From JAWMQL01 sp033283165 (GTDB taxonomy: Bacteria > Pseudomonadota > Gammaproteobacteria > Pseudomonadales > Halieaceae), in the NCBI GenBank assembly GCA_033283165.1, contig JAWMQL010000004.1, positions 186,001-250,000 on the forward strand: a stretch of 64,000 nt of DNA. Direction: 5' to 3'. Shown piece by piece: positions 38,466-46,967 of this stretch. The notes under the pieces were generated by a model. The model was not told the origin of the DNA and made no database searches. It was given only the letters and a program-made list of their open reading frames with translations. The position numbers and the translations under genes are program-made. Numbering within the stretch: position 1 is the stretch's first letter; each line of letters starts with the position of its first letter.

Positions 38466-38984
38466 GGCCAGAATCCCCTGTTAAGGGTTATTGTAGTTTC
38501 TGGCGCAGTCCGTGGACAAAAAAGATTCATCGCACAGTTGCGGGGTATTTCGACCTATTTTCTCTTGGGTGACGGGCGCGACCGGCGTTGGCAGGCTGAC
38601 CGGCAGCGGCCCGGTGGCGGCGGCCAGCTTGCCCCCGTTCGGCGTGGCCCTTCCTGCTCGCTGGCCGGCAAGAGAATTCATCAGGACAGGATGGAGTTGG
38701 AAAACCGTAAGGCCTGTGGCCCATGTTGAAAAACAGTGCGTGGCGAAACCCCTACAGCAGGTAAGAGATTTGTCCTTCGCTTATGCGCGAAGAAGCAAAA
38801 AAAATGCCCCGGTCATGACGGGGCATTCAAGTAGGAGTCTCGCTCTCGAGCCGGGGGAGGTCTCGATTACGTGGGTGTTACTATAGGGATTTCACGGGAT
38901 TCGTGGCATGGCCGGGCGCGACAGGGTGATGGCAGGGTACGCCAGGTATGCCGGTGATGAAACGGGGCAACAACTGCAATTTTT
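38466..38984. other. 519-bp intergenic region with a minus-strand terminator
   Basis: No convincing protein gene. Open frames here lack ribosome-binding sites and family character. It contains the candidate small RNA described at 38797-38873. The rest presumably holds the promoters of the divergent macro-domain and retropepsin-like genes. Confidence 0.5.
38797..38873 (-). ncRNA. Candidate small RNA with own terminator
   Basis: The minus strand carries a perfect terminator: AATGCCCCG stem at 38803-38827 followed by eight or more T. It has no protein gene upstream of it. About 55 bases further upstream is a TATAGT box (38885-38880), placing a start near 38873. The short transcript would contain an exposed CCUCCCCC run, a feature of many Hfq-dependent small RNAs. 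The -35 is poor, so this is a proposal. Confidence 0.35.
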
Positions 38985-39011
38985 GTGTGGCAGATCAGGC
39001 GGAGACAGGTG

Positions 39012-39590
39012 GTGAAAGTGGATTGGAAAAGCGCTTGTGCAGTAGTGATGGCTAATATTTTACTGGCCGTGGCAGCGGCTTCCCGGGCGTCGGAGCCGGT
39101 GGAGCCGGCAGCCGGAGCCGCACCGTCCGAGCAAGCGGTGCTGGAGGTGGGAGCGCTGAAAACCTCCGACGGCAAGCTCATTCTTGGCGCGCAGGAGTGG
39201 GTCTACGTGCCCGGGCTGGAGGAGAGCTTCAAGGCGCGGGTGGACACGGGCGCGACCACGTCCTCGATCAGTGCCGTGGACGTGGTGCCTTTCCAACGTA
39301 ACGGCGAGGATTGGGTCAGCTTCCGGATCGAACACGACGGGATTGCCAGCGACGTGTTCAGCCTGCCCGTAACGCGCTGGGTCAATGTGCTGCAATCAAG
39401 TTCCGGCGAGTCGCAGGAGCGGGCGGTAGTCACCGCCCCGATCCGGATCGGTGACCTCGAGGAGGAAACGGAATTCACCCTGGCGGATCGCACCCACCTG
39501 ACCTTTCCACTGCTGCTGGGGCGCAGCTTCTTCAAGCACGTCGCAGTAGTGGATGTCAGTCGCAAGTTCGTACAGCCCAAGCATGACTAG
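39012..39590 (+). CDS. Retropepsin-like (ATP-dependent zinc protease/RimK-associated type) exported protein
   Basis: About 192 residues. A hydrophobic N-terminus ends near ASRASEP. The rest is the roughly 140-residue retropepsin-like domain with the aspartyl motif ARVDTGATTSSISA near residue 80. The paired sequence TFPLLLGRSFFKHVAVVDVSR near 165-185 is also typical. The older family name is ATP-dependent zinc protease, though the motif is that of an aspartic protease. GTG 39012 is preceded by GGAG at seven bases. Related periplasmic forms are often coupled to ribosomal or glutamate ligase genes, not seen here. Confidence 0.78.
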   Translation: MKVDWKSACAVVMANILLAVAAASRASEPVEPAAGAAPSEQAVLEVGALKTSDGKLILGAQEWVYVPGLEESFKARVDTGATTSSISAVDVVPFQRNGEDWVSFRIEHDGIASDVFSLPVTRWVNVLQSSSGESQERAVVTAPIRIGDLEEETEFTLADRTHLTFPLLLGRSFFKHVAVVDVSRKFVQPKHD

Positions 39591-39597
39591 CCCGGTA

Positions 39598-41010
39598 CTA
39601 CTGCACCGTCAGGTCCAGGGCCATCCGCGCGCCAAAAGTCCACACCTGCACCTTATCCAGTGACAGGCCGCCGGCCTGGGGGCCGGTATCGTAGTCGTAG
39701 AAGCGGTAACCGAAGTACGGTTCCACGCTCCAGGCATCGATGTTCTGTGAGATAAAAAATCCGGTGCTCTCGGCACTGTCTTTTTTATACAGTACGTCCT
39801 CGGCATCGAAATAGTCCAACCCCATGCGGGTCTCGCCGAGTTCGAACCAATTGCGACGCAGGCCCAGCCGGACGCCGTAACCCTCATTGTCACCGTCGGT
39901 ACGGCCGTAATTCTGGTAGAAGGAGCGCTTGTAATCCTGTTTCGCACCCACCAGCGAGAGGCTCAACCCGGTCCCGCCGTGGTAGAAGGCGACACCGCCA
40001 TCGACCCGGTCGCTGACGCGGCCGAGAACCGGGTTGTTCTGTAAGGATGTGGCCGCCGTGATGTCGACGCCGCCCAGTTTGCCGTTCCAGCGCAGGGTCA
40101 CGTCGTTGCTGTCCGCGGTCCCCACCGAGCCCGAGATGCGCAGGCCGCCGAAGACGGGCGAGTCATAGCGCACCCGGTCCTTGCGGTTGAACGCTTCCGC
40201 GTCGATGAACACCAGGCCCACCGTGATGTCGCTGAGTTCCTCTGTTTGCCGGTCGGTGAATTTGAGGCCGCCGGCGGTATTCCCGGGAGAGATGATGTTG
40301 TAGCGCCAGGTTTCCGACTTATCCAGTTCCACGGCGATAAAGGACGACATGAGGCCGCGTCCGAACCAGAGCTTGCCGTAACGCTCGTGGTCCAGGGTCA
40401 GCTCAAAGTTGCGGGCGGAGTGAGTAAACCCCGGAGCGCGGTTGTCCTGGCTGACGACGCTGGCGGAGTTGTTCTGCAGGGCCGTTTCGATGTGCCCGCC
40501 GAAGGTCAGTTGTTCGTTCACCGGCAGGTAGGCCTTGAGGTAGGCGAGGGTCGGTACGCTGCCGCTGTCCACGTGAAAGGTTTCGACGTCCTCGCCGTCG
40601 TCGGCGATATTCACCGCCCGGTTGATGTGGCCGCCGACCGAAAAGCGCGCCTCGCCCGGCAGAACCCTGATCGGTGTGGCTGCGGCCAGGACCTCCTCTA
40701 CGCCGATCTCCGGCTCCTTCTCGGGACTGATGCTGTAGGACTCGTCCACGGCGCTGTCCTCGACACTGCCGATCAGCTGGCTGTGATCAGACAACTGCTG
40801 CCGCAATTCCTCGATCTGCTGCCCCTGCCGGCGCTGGTTCTCCAGTAGCTGCTGGATCACGGCCTGCTGCTGCTGTACCAGGGATTGCAGGCCGGCCAGG
40901 TCATCAGCGGACGCGGTTGCCGCCCCGGCTGGCAGGCTCAACCACAGCAAGGATGATAGTAATGTCGCGACGATGCGGCTGGACACAGAAAAGCAGAACT
41001 GTCTAGGCAT
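39598..41010 (-). CDS. DcaP-like outer-membrane porin
   Basis: 470 residues. The signal peptide ends PAGAATAS. A coiled coil follows (LVQQQQAVIQQLLENQRRQGQQIEELRQQLSD broken by no prolines), then a long barrel with repeated beta strands. The coiled-coil-plus-barrel layout with ARFSVGGHINRAVNI fits DcaP-type trimeric porins, which pass dicarboxylates or other small anions. It is monocistronic and convergent with the retropepsin-like gene, eight bases between the stops. Confidence 0.75.
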   Translation of the reverse strand: MPRQFCFSVSSRIVATLLSSLLWLSLPAGAATASADDLAGLQSLVQQQQAVIQQLLENQRRQGQQIEELRQQLSDHSQLIGSVEDSAVDESYSISPEKEPEIGVEEVLAAATPIRVLPGEARFSVGGHINRAVNIADDGEDVETFHVDSGSVPTLAYLKAYLPVNEQLTFGGHIETALQNNSASVVSQDNRAPGFTHSARNFELTLDHERYGKLWFGRGLMSSFIAVELDKSETWRYNIISPGNTAGGLKFTDRQTEELSDITVGLVFIDAEAFNRKDRVRYDSPVFGGLRISGSVGTADSNDVTLRWNGKLGGVDITAATSLQNNPVLGRVSDRVDGGVAFYHGGTGLSLSLVGAKQDYKRSFYQNYGRTDGDNEGYGVRLGLRRNWFELGETRMGLDYFDAEDVLYKKDSAESTGFFISQNIDAWSVEPYFGYRFYDYDTGPQAGGLSLDKVQVWTFGARMALDLTVQ

Positions 41011-41156
41011 GATTTTTCTCCCGGCTGGATACGCACCTGAGTAACGCGCTGGCTGTAAGGACTATAGCCGACCGGGTAAAGCCATCAAGTCGAGTCGCTC
41101 TCAGGCGTTAAGATTCCGTACACTACCGGGTGTGAAACCTGCCTGAGGAATTGAGC

Positions 41157-41555
41157 ATGGCGATTACGGGAGAATGTTTCTGCGGCAGCGTGACCTACCT
41201 GATCGATCAACCCCTGGGCGAGGGTCGCTCCTGTCACTGCTCGCGGTGCCGCAAGGCCTTCAGTGCACAGGCGTCGGCCTATGCCGAGGTCGCGCCGGGG
41301 TCCTTCCGCTGGCTGTCCGGCGAAGAACTGCTGACGACCTACGACAGCGGCGAGGGCTTCGGGCACCAGTTCTGCAGCCGCTGCGGCTCCACCCTCTGCG
41401 GGGTGTACCGGGGCCAGGTGCACGGCGTAACCCTGGGCTGCGTCAACGGCGACCCGGGTGTCGAGATCGGCATGCATATCTATGTCGGTTCGAAGGCATC
41501 CTGGGAGGTGATTCCCGACGGGGTTCGTCAATTCAAGGAAGCAGCTGCCGAGTGA
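41157..41555 (+). CDS. GFA family glutathione-dependent aldehyde-activating-like protein
   Basis: About 132 residues with the zinc-binding GFA pattern: GECFCGSVTYLI, CHCSRCRKAFSAQ, FCSRCGSTLCGV. GFA proteins coordinate zinc with these cysteines and catalyse formation of S-hydroxymethylglutathione or related steps. ATG 41157 was chosen after GAGGAATTGAGC. Next to a GST gene, a glutathione-linked detoxification role is plausible. Confidence 0.85.
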   Translation: MAITGECFCGSVTYLIDQPLGEGRSCHCSRCRKAFSAQASAYAEVAPGSFRWLSGEELLTTYDSGEGFGHQFCSRCGSTLCGVYRGQVHGVTLGCVNGDPGVEIGMHIYVGSKASWEVIPDGVRQFKEAAAE

Positions 41556-41622
41556 CCAGTCCACCTGTTGCCTGGCGCTGCGGCTACGCCCGGCGCACTA
41601 CTGCCCTTTAACATGAACATCG

Positions 41623-42381
41623 TCAGGCGGGCCAATCCCGCCGGGTGCTCAGCACGCCCCGCCTGGGGCGACTGGTAAAGAAAGTCTCCGATGTTACCGG
41701 GGCGCCCGCTTTCCGCAGGGCCTCCCGGTGGTGCTGGATGGGGGTGCGGGTGGAGAGTTCCTCGAACTCGCGCAGCTTCATGAAACCGGGCAGACCCAGC
41801 ACCCGGGTAACAAACTGGCCGGTCTTCGGCCAGGCGTCCATGGCGGGCTCGGACCTGCACAGCGCCAGGTTTCTGAAGAATGTGGCGATCGCGATATCGG
41901 CGGCCGACACGGGCCCGAACAGGAAACCCGCTGTCGGCAATACGCTCTCCAGGTAGTCCAGTATCTCCGGAATGTCGACCTCGAGGCTGTGCTTGACGAC
42001 GTCCTGGTTCGTTTCGTTGCCCCACACGAAACGGCCTATGACCAGTTCGTCAAAGACGCGCCAGATAAAGACCTCGCCCATCCGCGAGCCGGCATACTCC
42101 TCCAGCCATCGCGCCCTGGCGCGCTCGGATGGCGTCCCGGGGTAGATCGGGGGATCGGGATAGCGTTCATCGAGGTATTCACAGATAACGGTCGAGTCGG
42201 GGATGGCTATCTCGCCATCGATGAGCACCGGTATACGACGCACCGGGCTGATCTTTCCAAAGTCATCGTTGCCGAAGAAGGGCACGATGGGGTCGATTTC
42301 GTAGGGGATGCCCTTGAGATCCAGGCACACCAGCACCTTTCTTACGTAGGGCGAGATATACGAGCCGATAATCCTGACCAT
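41623..42381 (-). CDS. Glutathione S-transferase family protein
   Basis: 252 residues. The thioredoxin-fold N-terminus reads SYISPYVRKVLVCLDLKGIPYEIDPI, then IPVLIDGEIAIPDSTVICEYLDERYPDPPIYP (GSH-binding SxI-like DSTVI), and an all-helical C-terminal domain (FLFGPVSAADIAIATF). ATG 42381 replaces a longer frame that would start inside the MBL promoter. It is divergent from the MBL-fold gene; substrates unknown. Confidence 0.85.
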   Translation of the reverse strand: MVRIIGSYISPYVRKVLVCLDLKGIPYEIDPIVPFFGNDDFGKISPVRRIPVLIDGEIAIPDSTVICEYLDERYPDPPIYPGTPSERARARWLEEYAGSRMGEVFIWRVFDELVIGRFVWGNETNQDVVKHSLEVDIPEILDYLESVLPTAGFLFGPVSAADIAIATFFRNLALCRSEPAMDAWPKTGQFVTRVLGLPGFMKLREFEELSTRTPIQHHREALRKAGAPVTSETFFTSRPRRGVLSTRRDWPA

Positions 42382-42490
42382 TGTTTTCCCCCGCCCGACC
42401 GGTTTCGGTCTATGCTTCAGGTACGCCTCACAAAGTATTCGAAGTACCGGTCGGGGGCAAGTCGCCGACGCTGGAATTGAGGAACTGACA

Positions 42491-43213
42491 ATGGAAAAAT
42501 CGGGCACCCGCATCGACGCCATCGGTGATGGCCTGTATCGGATCAGCACACCGTTATCACCTGACGTGGTGCCGGGCGGATTCAGTTTTAACCAGTACCT
42601 GCTGATCGACGAGGCTCCCCTGCTGTTCCACACCGGCTTGCGCGGACTCTTTGGAAATGTAAGTGAGGCGATCGAAACGGTGCTGCCGTTGAAAGAGCTG
42701 CGGTACATCTCCTTCTGTCACGTGGAAGCCGATGAGTGCGGCTCACTCAACGAATTTCTTGAGGCCGCTCCCCGGGCCGAGGTGTTGTGCAGTCAGGTCG
42801 CGGCGATGACCAGCGTGGCTGACCTGGCCATCCGGCCACCACGAGCGCTGGCTGACGGCGAGCAGGTTTCATTGGGCCGGCACCGGGTGACCTGGCTCGA
42901 TGCGCCGCATGTACCGCACAGTTGGGAGAACGGCTTTTTGTTCGAGCAAACAGCGCACATCCTGTTCTGCGGTGACCTCTTCACCCAGCCGGGCGATCAG
43001 CACGCGCCGATATCGGACGAGGTCCTGGACAGCAGCGAGCAGATGCGTGCCAGCATGGATTATTTCGCCCACGGTGCCAATACCGGACCGGTGCTGGAGC
43101 GACTCGCTGCGCTGGGACCGGAAACGCTGGCCTGCATGCACGGCAGCGCATTCCAGGGTAACGGCGCGGCCCTGTTGCGGCAATTGGCCAACCGGCTTGG
43201 CAGTGCTGGCTGA
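42491..43213 (+). CDS. MBL-fold metallo-hydrolase (ODP/flavodiiron-like)
   Basis: 240 residues. SFCHVEADECGSLNEFL has the HxExDE-type metal ligands of oxygen-binding diiron MBL (ODP) domains rather than the HxHxDH of hydrolases. DAPHVPHSWENGF, FCGDLFTQPGDQH and CMHGSAF supply the further ligands. There is no flavodoxin domain, so it is a stand-alone ODP. A role in oxygen or nitric oxide sensing or reduction is possible but untested. Confidence 0.8.
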   Translation: MEKSGTRIDAIGDGLYRISTPLSPDVVPGGFSFNQYLLIDEAPLLFHTGLRGLFGNVSEAIETVLPLKELRYISFCHVEADECGSLNEFLEAAPRAEVLCSQVAAMTSVADLAIRPPRALADGEQVSLGRHRVTWLDAPHVPHSWENGFLFEQTAHILFCGDLFTQPGDQHAPISDEVLDSSEQMRASMDYFAHGANTGPVLERLAALGPETLACMHGSAFQGNGAALLRQLANRLGSAG

Positions 43214-43241
43214 ACAGCGCTTGCAGGAGGATTAGCCAGGG

Positions 43242-43478
43242 ATGAAAAAACTGAAAAACGAGAAAGAACTGGTTAAAAAGGCCATTCTGGAAGGTATGAA
43301 ATACGGCGAAGAACGCGGGGTGGTCGAATTCGAACCCACGGATTCCGCCGCCGAGAAAATCGAGTACATCTACCGCTTGCTGGTACACGACAAGGTCATC
43401 CAGCCTTTACCCCAGGAACAGATATCGCAACAGGCAATGCGACACAAGATCGCGATCTGGGCCTCAAAACTCAAGTGA
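43242..43478 (+). CDS. DUF5062 family small protein
   Basis: 78 residues, charged and helical, starting MKKLKNEKELVKKAIL, with IEYIYRLLVHDKVI in the middle and HKIAIWASKLK at the end. This matches DUF5062 proteins of marine gammaproteobacteria. AGGAGG precedes the ATG. Function unknown. Confidence 0.75.
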   Translation: MKKLKNEKELVKKAILEGMKYGEERGVVEFEPTDSAAEKIEYIYRLLVHDKVIQPLPQEQISQQAMRHKIAIWASKLK

Positions 43479-43637
43479 AAAGACCCCTGGGTGTGTGGAC
43501 GATCGTCAGACCTGTAAAAGCGAACGATTTGTGGGCATCATTCAGGCGGTGTTCGACCACCCGGGCCAGGATCAGGTAGCCTCTCACCAGAGCAAAGTAG
43601 AGTGAGGCGGTATCGATCATGAAGACGAGGGGGACAA

Positions 43638-45935
43638 ATGGCTTGTGGGATCTCAACTTTCGGACGGCGTGAAAGTGCGGCTTTTCCCCTCAGGGTGTTA
43701 CGTGCCACTGTGGCCGCCGCGCTGCTGGTAAGCAGCTTGCTGACTGCAGCGCCCGCAACCGCCGCCACGTGTGAGTTCGCACCCACCAGGCAGATTCATC
43801 GGGACGCAGGTGTCGAGCCGCAGTTGCTCATCGACGGGGATTGCATCGACCCGGCTTATAACGAAAGCACCTTCGTCATCGACAAGACGGAGCAGTTGAC
43901 TTTCCAGGTGCCTGATGGCCCGCTGATTCCCTATACCCAGGTCACCGGGCACTTCCCCGCCACCAACACGCTGGACACCCTGCCTCCCGGGGTGCGCCAG
44001 AGTCCGACCACCTTTGAGCAACAATACGTCTTCAGATTCCCGGCGAAGGAATTCTGGCGGAACCGCTCCTTCGAAAAGCAGCATCCGATCGGGGGCGGAA
44101 TTGTCGACAACGAGATGGCGTTCACCAACGGCGCATTTTCGGTGAACTGGTTGAGCAACAGCATCCCCAACGCGGTCGCGAGCCATCGCCACGAGGCCGC
44201 TGCGACCAAGGTCGCCAGGGCCTACGCCAACACGCTCTACGACAACACCGACAAGATATATAGCTACTTCTGGGGATGCAGTGGCGGCGGAACCGTGGCG
44301 ATGGCCGCGGCCGAGAACACGACGGGCGTGTGGGACGGCATACAGCCGCAGTGTGTCGGCACCAGCATAGATGCCCAGTATCATTCTTTCTACTGGCAGG
44401 CGCACTACACGATGGCGATTCCGCAAGCGAAGCGCGATGCTATCGCCGCCGCTGCTGTCCCGGGCGGTACGGGCGATATCTATGCCGGACTCAATGCGGA
44501 AGAGAAATCCGTACTGGACGAATTTCTCGCCGCCGGTTTCCCGCGGGAAATCATCGACAGGCACTTCAATCACCTCACGCCCCTCATTGATCCGATCGAC
44601 ATCCGCCTGGGCGATCCGACCTATGAGGACGACTTCTGGTCCGGGCCGGGCTACGCCGGAACCAACCCGCCGGACTACCTCAAGGCCGCCAGGGTGGATG
44701 GCTGGGTGACGATCACCGGTATTACCCGCGACGCGGACGGCGCGCCGATGGAGGTCCAGTTCGATCCCGCAACGATTCCAGTGCTGGGCACGACTGGCGA
44801 CAACTACCTCGAGTATTGGATTTACACGGATGACGGCAAGACGCGTTTGATCGACCCGACCCGGACCTTCGGCCCCCCCACCGAAAACAAGGCCCGCTTC
44901 AGCCTGATAGGCAAACTCGATACCGCCGCGGGCACGCTGGCGCTGACCGGCACGCTTCCCGCGCTGATGGGACCGCCATTGCCGATCACCAACAGTCCGC
45001 TCCTGCTCGAGGCGCTCAGGGTAGGCAGCAGGATCCGGATCAACAACCGTTTCATTCTGTCGATGTACTACTATCCGCGCCACAGCATCGTGGCGGGCAT
45101 CAAGAGTCATGACCAATACCGGAACGCGGATGGGTCGCCCAAGTACCCCCAGCGCGCGGACCTCAGCGCACTGCTTCACTCAAGTTACCGCACGATGGGC
45201 GGCCGCGTCGAAACCGGCGACATCAAGACCAGGATCATGATTCTGGAGGGCATGGCGGATCAGCTTTCCTGGCCGATTTTCAATGTGGGTTACACCGAGC
45301 GGGTTCGCAAGGCGCTGGGCTCGGCCAGGGCCGACGAGATGATGCGCTTCTACCTCCATGACAATGGCAGCCATGCCGAGGGTGCCGGTCAGCCGGGCAT
45401 CTTCCAGCAGTCGATCCAGGATATGATGGCCTGGGTCGAACAGGGCATCGCGCCCCCGCCTTCGACGCGTTATACCGTCCGCAAGGGCCAGGTTATCCTG
45501 CCAGATGACGCGGCTGACCGGCGCGGGCTGCAGCCGGTGATCAATCTCGAGGCGAATGGCGGTGATCGTGCAGTGGTAGGCGTGAACCAGCCGGTCAGCC
45601 TCATCGCAAAACTCGAGATGCCGCCGGGGACAGGCCAGATCGTCCAGTACAAGTGGACCATCGCAGGCGATGACGAAGCAATGACCGTCATCGACAAGCC
45701 GCGTGAGACGGGCGAAGTCGAACGGTTCAGTAGCACCCTCGGCGATAACAACGAGGTGGCAACGGTACTCGACACGCCCCAGCCGCTGGTGCACGTCAAA
45801 CACTCCATCACGTTCACCCAACCGGGTACCTACGTGGTCAGGCTGAACGTGAATGGGCAGCGCGACGGTCTCGTGGCGCCGGGCAACCGCACCCTAGTGC
45901 AGAACTACCGGGACGTTCGCGTGGTCGTGGAGTGA
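43638..45935 (+). CDS. DUF6351/tannase-like exported esterase
   Basis: 765 residues with an N-terminal signal peptide ending ATAATCEF. The alpha/beta hydrolase core has YFWGCSGGGTVAM near 210-222 (nucleophile Ser in GCSGG), an acid in LEGMADQLSWP near 537 and a histidine in DNGSHAEG near 575. A C-terminal Ig/PKD-like domain follows. Tannases and feruloyl esterases carry the same GCSxGG arrangement. The natural ester is unknown; extracellular or periplasmic polyphenol or lactone hydrolysis is inferred. Its stop lies just before the tRNA-Asn terminator that ends the host part of the window. Confidence 0.78.
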   Translation: MACGISTFGRRESAAFPLRVLRATVAAALLVSSLLTAAPATAATCEFAPTRQIHRDAGVEPQLLIDGDCIDPAYNESTFVIDKTEQLTFQVPDGPLIPYTQVTGHFPATNTLDTLPPGVRQSPTTFEQQYVFRFPAKEFWRNRSFEKQHPIGGGIVDNEMAFTNGAFSVNWLSNSIPNAVASHRHEAAATKVARAYANTLYDNTDKIYSYFWGCSGGGTVAMAAAENTTGVWDGIQPQCVGTSIDAQYHSFYWQAHYTMAIPQAKRDAIAAAAVPGGTGDIYAGLNAEEKSVLDEFLAAGFPREIIDRHFNHLTPLIDPIDIRLGDPTYEDDFWSGPGYAGTNPPDYLKAARVDGWVTITGITRDADGAPMEVQFDPATIPVLGTTGDNYLEYWIYTDDGKTRLIDPTRTFGPPTENKARFSLIGKLDTAAGTLALTGTLPALMGPPLPITNSPLLLEALRVGSRIRINNRFILSMYYYPRHSIVAGIKSHDQYRNADGSPKYPQRADLSALLHSSYRTMGGRVETGDIKTRIMILEGMADQLSWPIFNVGYTERVRKALGSARADEMMRFYLHDNGSHAEGAGQPGIFQQSIQDMMAWVEQGIAPPPSTRYTVRKGQVILPDDAADRRGLQPVINLEANGGDRAVVGVNQPVSLIAKLEMPPGTGQIVQYKWTIAGDDEAMTVIDKPRETGEVERFSSTLGDNNEVATVLDTPQPLVHVKHSITFTQPGTYVVRLNVNGQRDGLVAPGNRTLVQNYRDVRVVVE

Positions 45936-45993
45936 CTGCCTGGAGCAGGGGCTTGAATTTCGTCCTTACCCAGGTTACCGCGCTGCAAATAAA

Positions 45994-46019
45994 AAGGGCC
46001 TGCATCTCTGCAAGCCCTT
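45994..46019 (-). terminator. tRNA-Asn terminator (displaced)
   Basis: Reading leftward, AAGGGC, a T, TGCA-GAGA-TGCA, a G, GCCCTT forms a stem, followed by TTTTTATTT. It lies 15 bases beyond the CCA end of the tRNA-Asn fragment, in its orientation, as expected for the original tRNA terminator. Confidence 0.85.
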
Positions 46020-46034
46020 GATATCTTTAGAAAT

Positions 46035-46079
46035 TGGCTCCGCCTGCTGGGCTCGAACCAGCGACCCAATGATTAACAG
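46035..46079 (-). pseudogene. 3' fragment of tRNA-Asn (GUU): attachment site of the island
   Basis: The minus strand reads from the anticodon loop (CTGTTAA, anticodon GTT) through the variable region, T arm (GCTGGTTCGAGCCCAGC) and acceptor 3' strand (AGGCGGA) to GCCA. The 5' half is absent. Upstream bases cannot pair with the acceptor AGGCGGA strand, so this is a 45-nt remnant and not a functional tRNA. Integration by tyrosine recombinases into tRNA 3' ends leaves exactly this displaced piece, still attached to the original terminator, while an intact copy is rebuilt at the far junction. Confidence 0.9.
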
Positions 46080-46088
46080 GCCCCTCAA

Positions 46089-46183
46089 GTACTCTTCGGT
46101 ACTCCAACGTACTCGCTGAAACACCATGAAAATCAACAATATAGCGAAGCTTGCCTGGAGTCAAGGAGAGTCAAAAAGAGTAC
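46089..46183. promoter_or_regulatory. Two opposed 10-bp-phased hexamer arrays at the island end
   Basis: GTACTC occurs at 46089, 46099 and 46109. The inverse type GAGTCA, GAGTCA, GAGTAC occurs at 46158, 46168 and 46178. Each array has exact 10-base periodicity with four-base spacers, so all sites of an array face the same side of the helix. A 43-base spacer separates the arrays. The location just inside the tRNA junction suggests arm-type binding sites for the element integrase or excisionase. Confidence 0.7.
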
Positions 46184-46327
46184 AAAAGTGCCCAAATGAG
46201 CACGGTGTTGTTCCTTATTCTGTACCCTAAAAGTTGTCGGAGCTGGCCATCCAATAACGGAGTCAATGTAGACATGTCGTGATAAACTACATATTGTTTA
46301 GATCAGTCGGAACTTCAATGGATCGAT

Positions 46328-46744
46328 ATGCCGTTTGAGAAAGGAGCCAGTGGAAATCCCTCGGGCAGGCCGCAGGGTACGAGTGACCGTCGTCGGATTG
46401 TTCGGGAGTACCTTGTCCCCGAAGCGCCAAAGTTGGTGTCCAAAGCGGTAGAAATGGCGCTTGCCGGAGACAATGTCATGTTAAAGGCGTGTCTCGATAA
46501 GTTGATTCCCAATGCTCGCGCCGAGACGCAGGTAAATTATCCAGAATGCGACAGCCTCGGGCACCTGGGCTCTGACGTTCTCGGGTTGGTCGGTCGCGGC
46601 GAACTCACCCTCGAAGAGGGAAGAGCAATAATCGATTTGGCTGCCGTCCAGGCTAAGCTGCAGGAGCATGACGAACTGGTCGCTCGAATCACAGCTTTAG
46701 AGGAGGCAGCGGATGTCTCTCAAACGCCGAATATCCTTACTTGA
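46328..46744 (+). CDS. DUF5681 family protein
   Basis: 138 residues. The N-terminus PFEKGASGNPSGRPQGTSDRRR is the DUF5681 signature (KGxSGNPxGRPxG). The rest is helical with a Leu/Glu-rich C-terminal coil. The family is common in phages and integrative elements, often near packaging or terminase genes, and its role is unknown. Four overlapping codons link it to the next small gene. Confidence 0.75.
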   Translation: MPFEKGASGNPSGRPQGTSDRRRIVREYLVPEAPKLVSKAVEMALAGDNVMLKACLDKLIPNARAETQVNYPECDSLGHLGSDVLGLVGRGELTLEEGRAIIDLAAVQAKLQEHDELVARITALEEAADVSQTPNILT

Positions 46745-46934
46745 AAAACGGTGTCGGGTTCAGGCCAGTTATCCCCCCGTCGTTGTACAGGAGGAGGGGC
46801 AGTCTGTAGAGGAGGCCATATCTGCAATGGGTATTTCTCCACCCCCTGGGCACACATGGCAGTATGTGGTCGTACCAGCTACATTGTCTGAAGAAGATTG
46901 GATCGAGAAATACAGTCCAAAAGATCTCGGTTAG
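46713..46934 (+). CDS. Small conserved-looking island protein
   Basis: 73 residues starting MSLKRRISLLEKRCRVQ and ending EEDWIEKYSPKDLG. AGGAGG lies six bases before the ATG, a strong translation start within the end of the DUF5681 gene. The basic Leu-rich start may be a short coiled coil. No family recognised; it probably works with the DUF5681 protein. Confidence 0.6.
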   Translation: MSLKRRISLLEKRCRVQASYPPVVVQEEGQSVEEAISAMGISPPPGHTWQYVVVPATLSEEDWIEKYSPKDLG

Positions 46935-46967
46935 TGATAGACCCCGTCTTAAAAAGAGGCTGAGTAC

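Noticed and set aside
38512..38886. 124-codon plus frame
   Set aside because: It crosses the terminator hairpin and has no ribosome-binding site or recognisable protein character.
46035..46110. Complete tRNA-Asn
   Set aside because: The 5' half is missing. Upstream bases cannot form the acceptor, D or anticodon stems.
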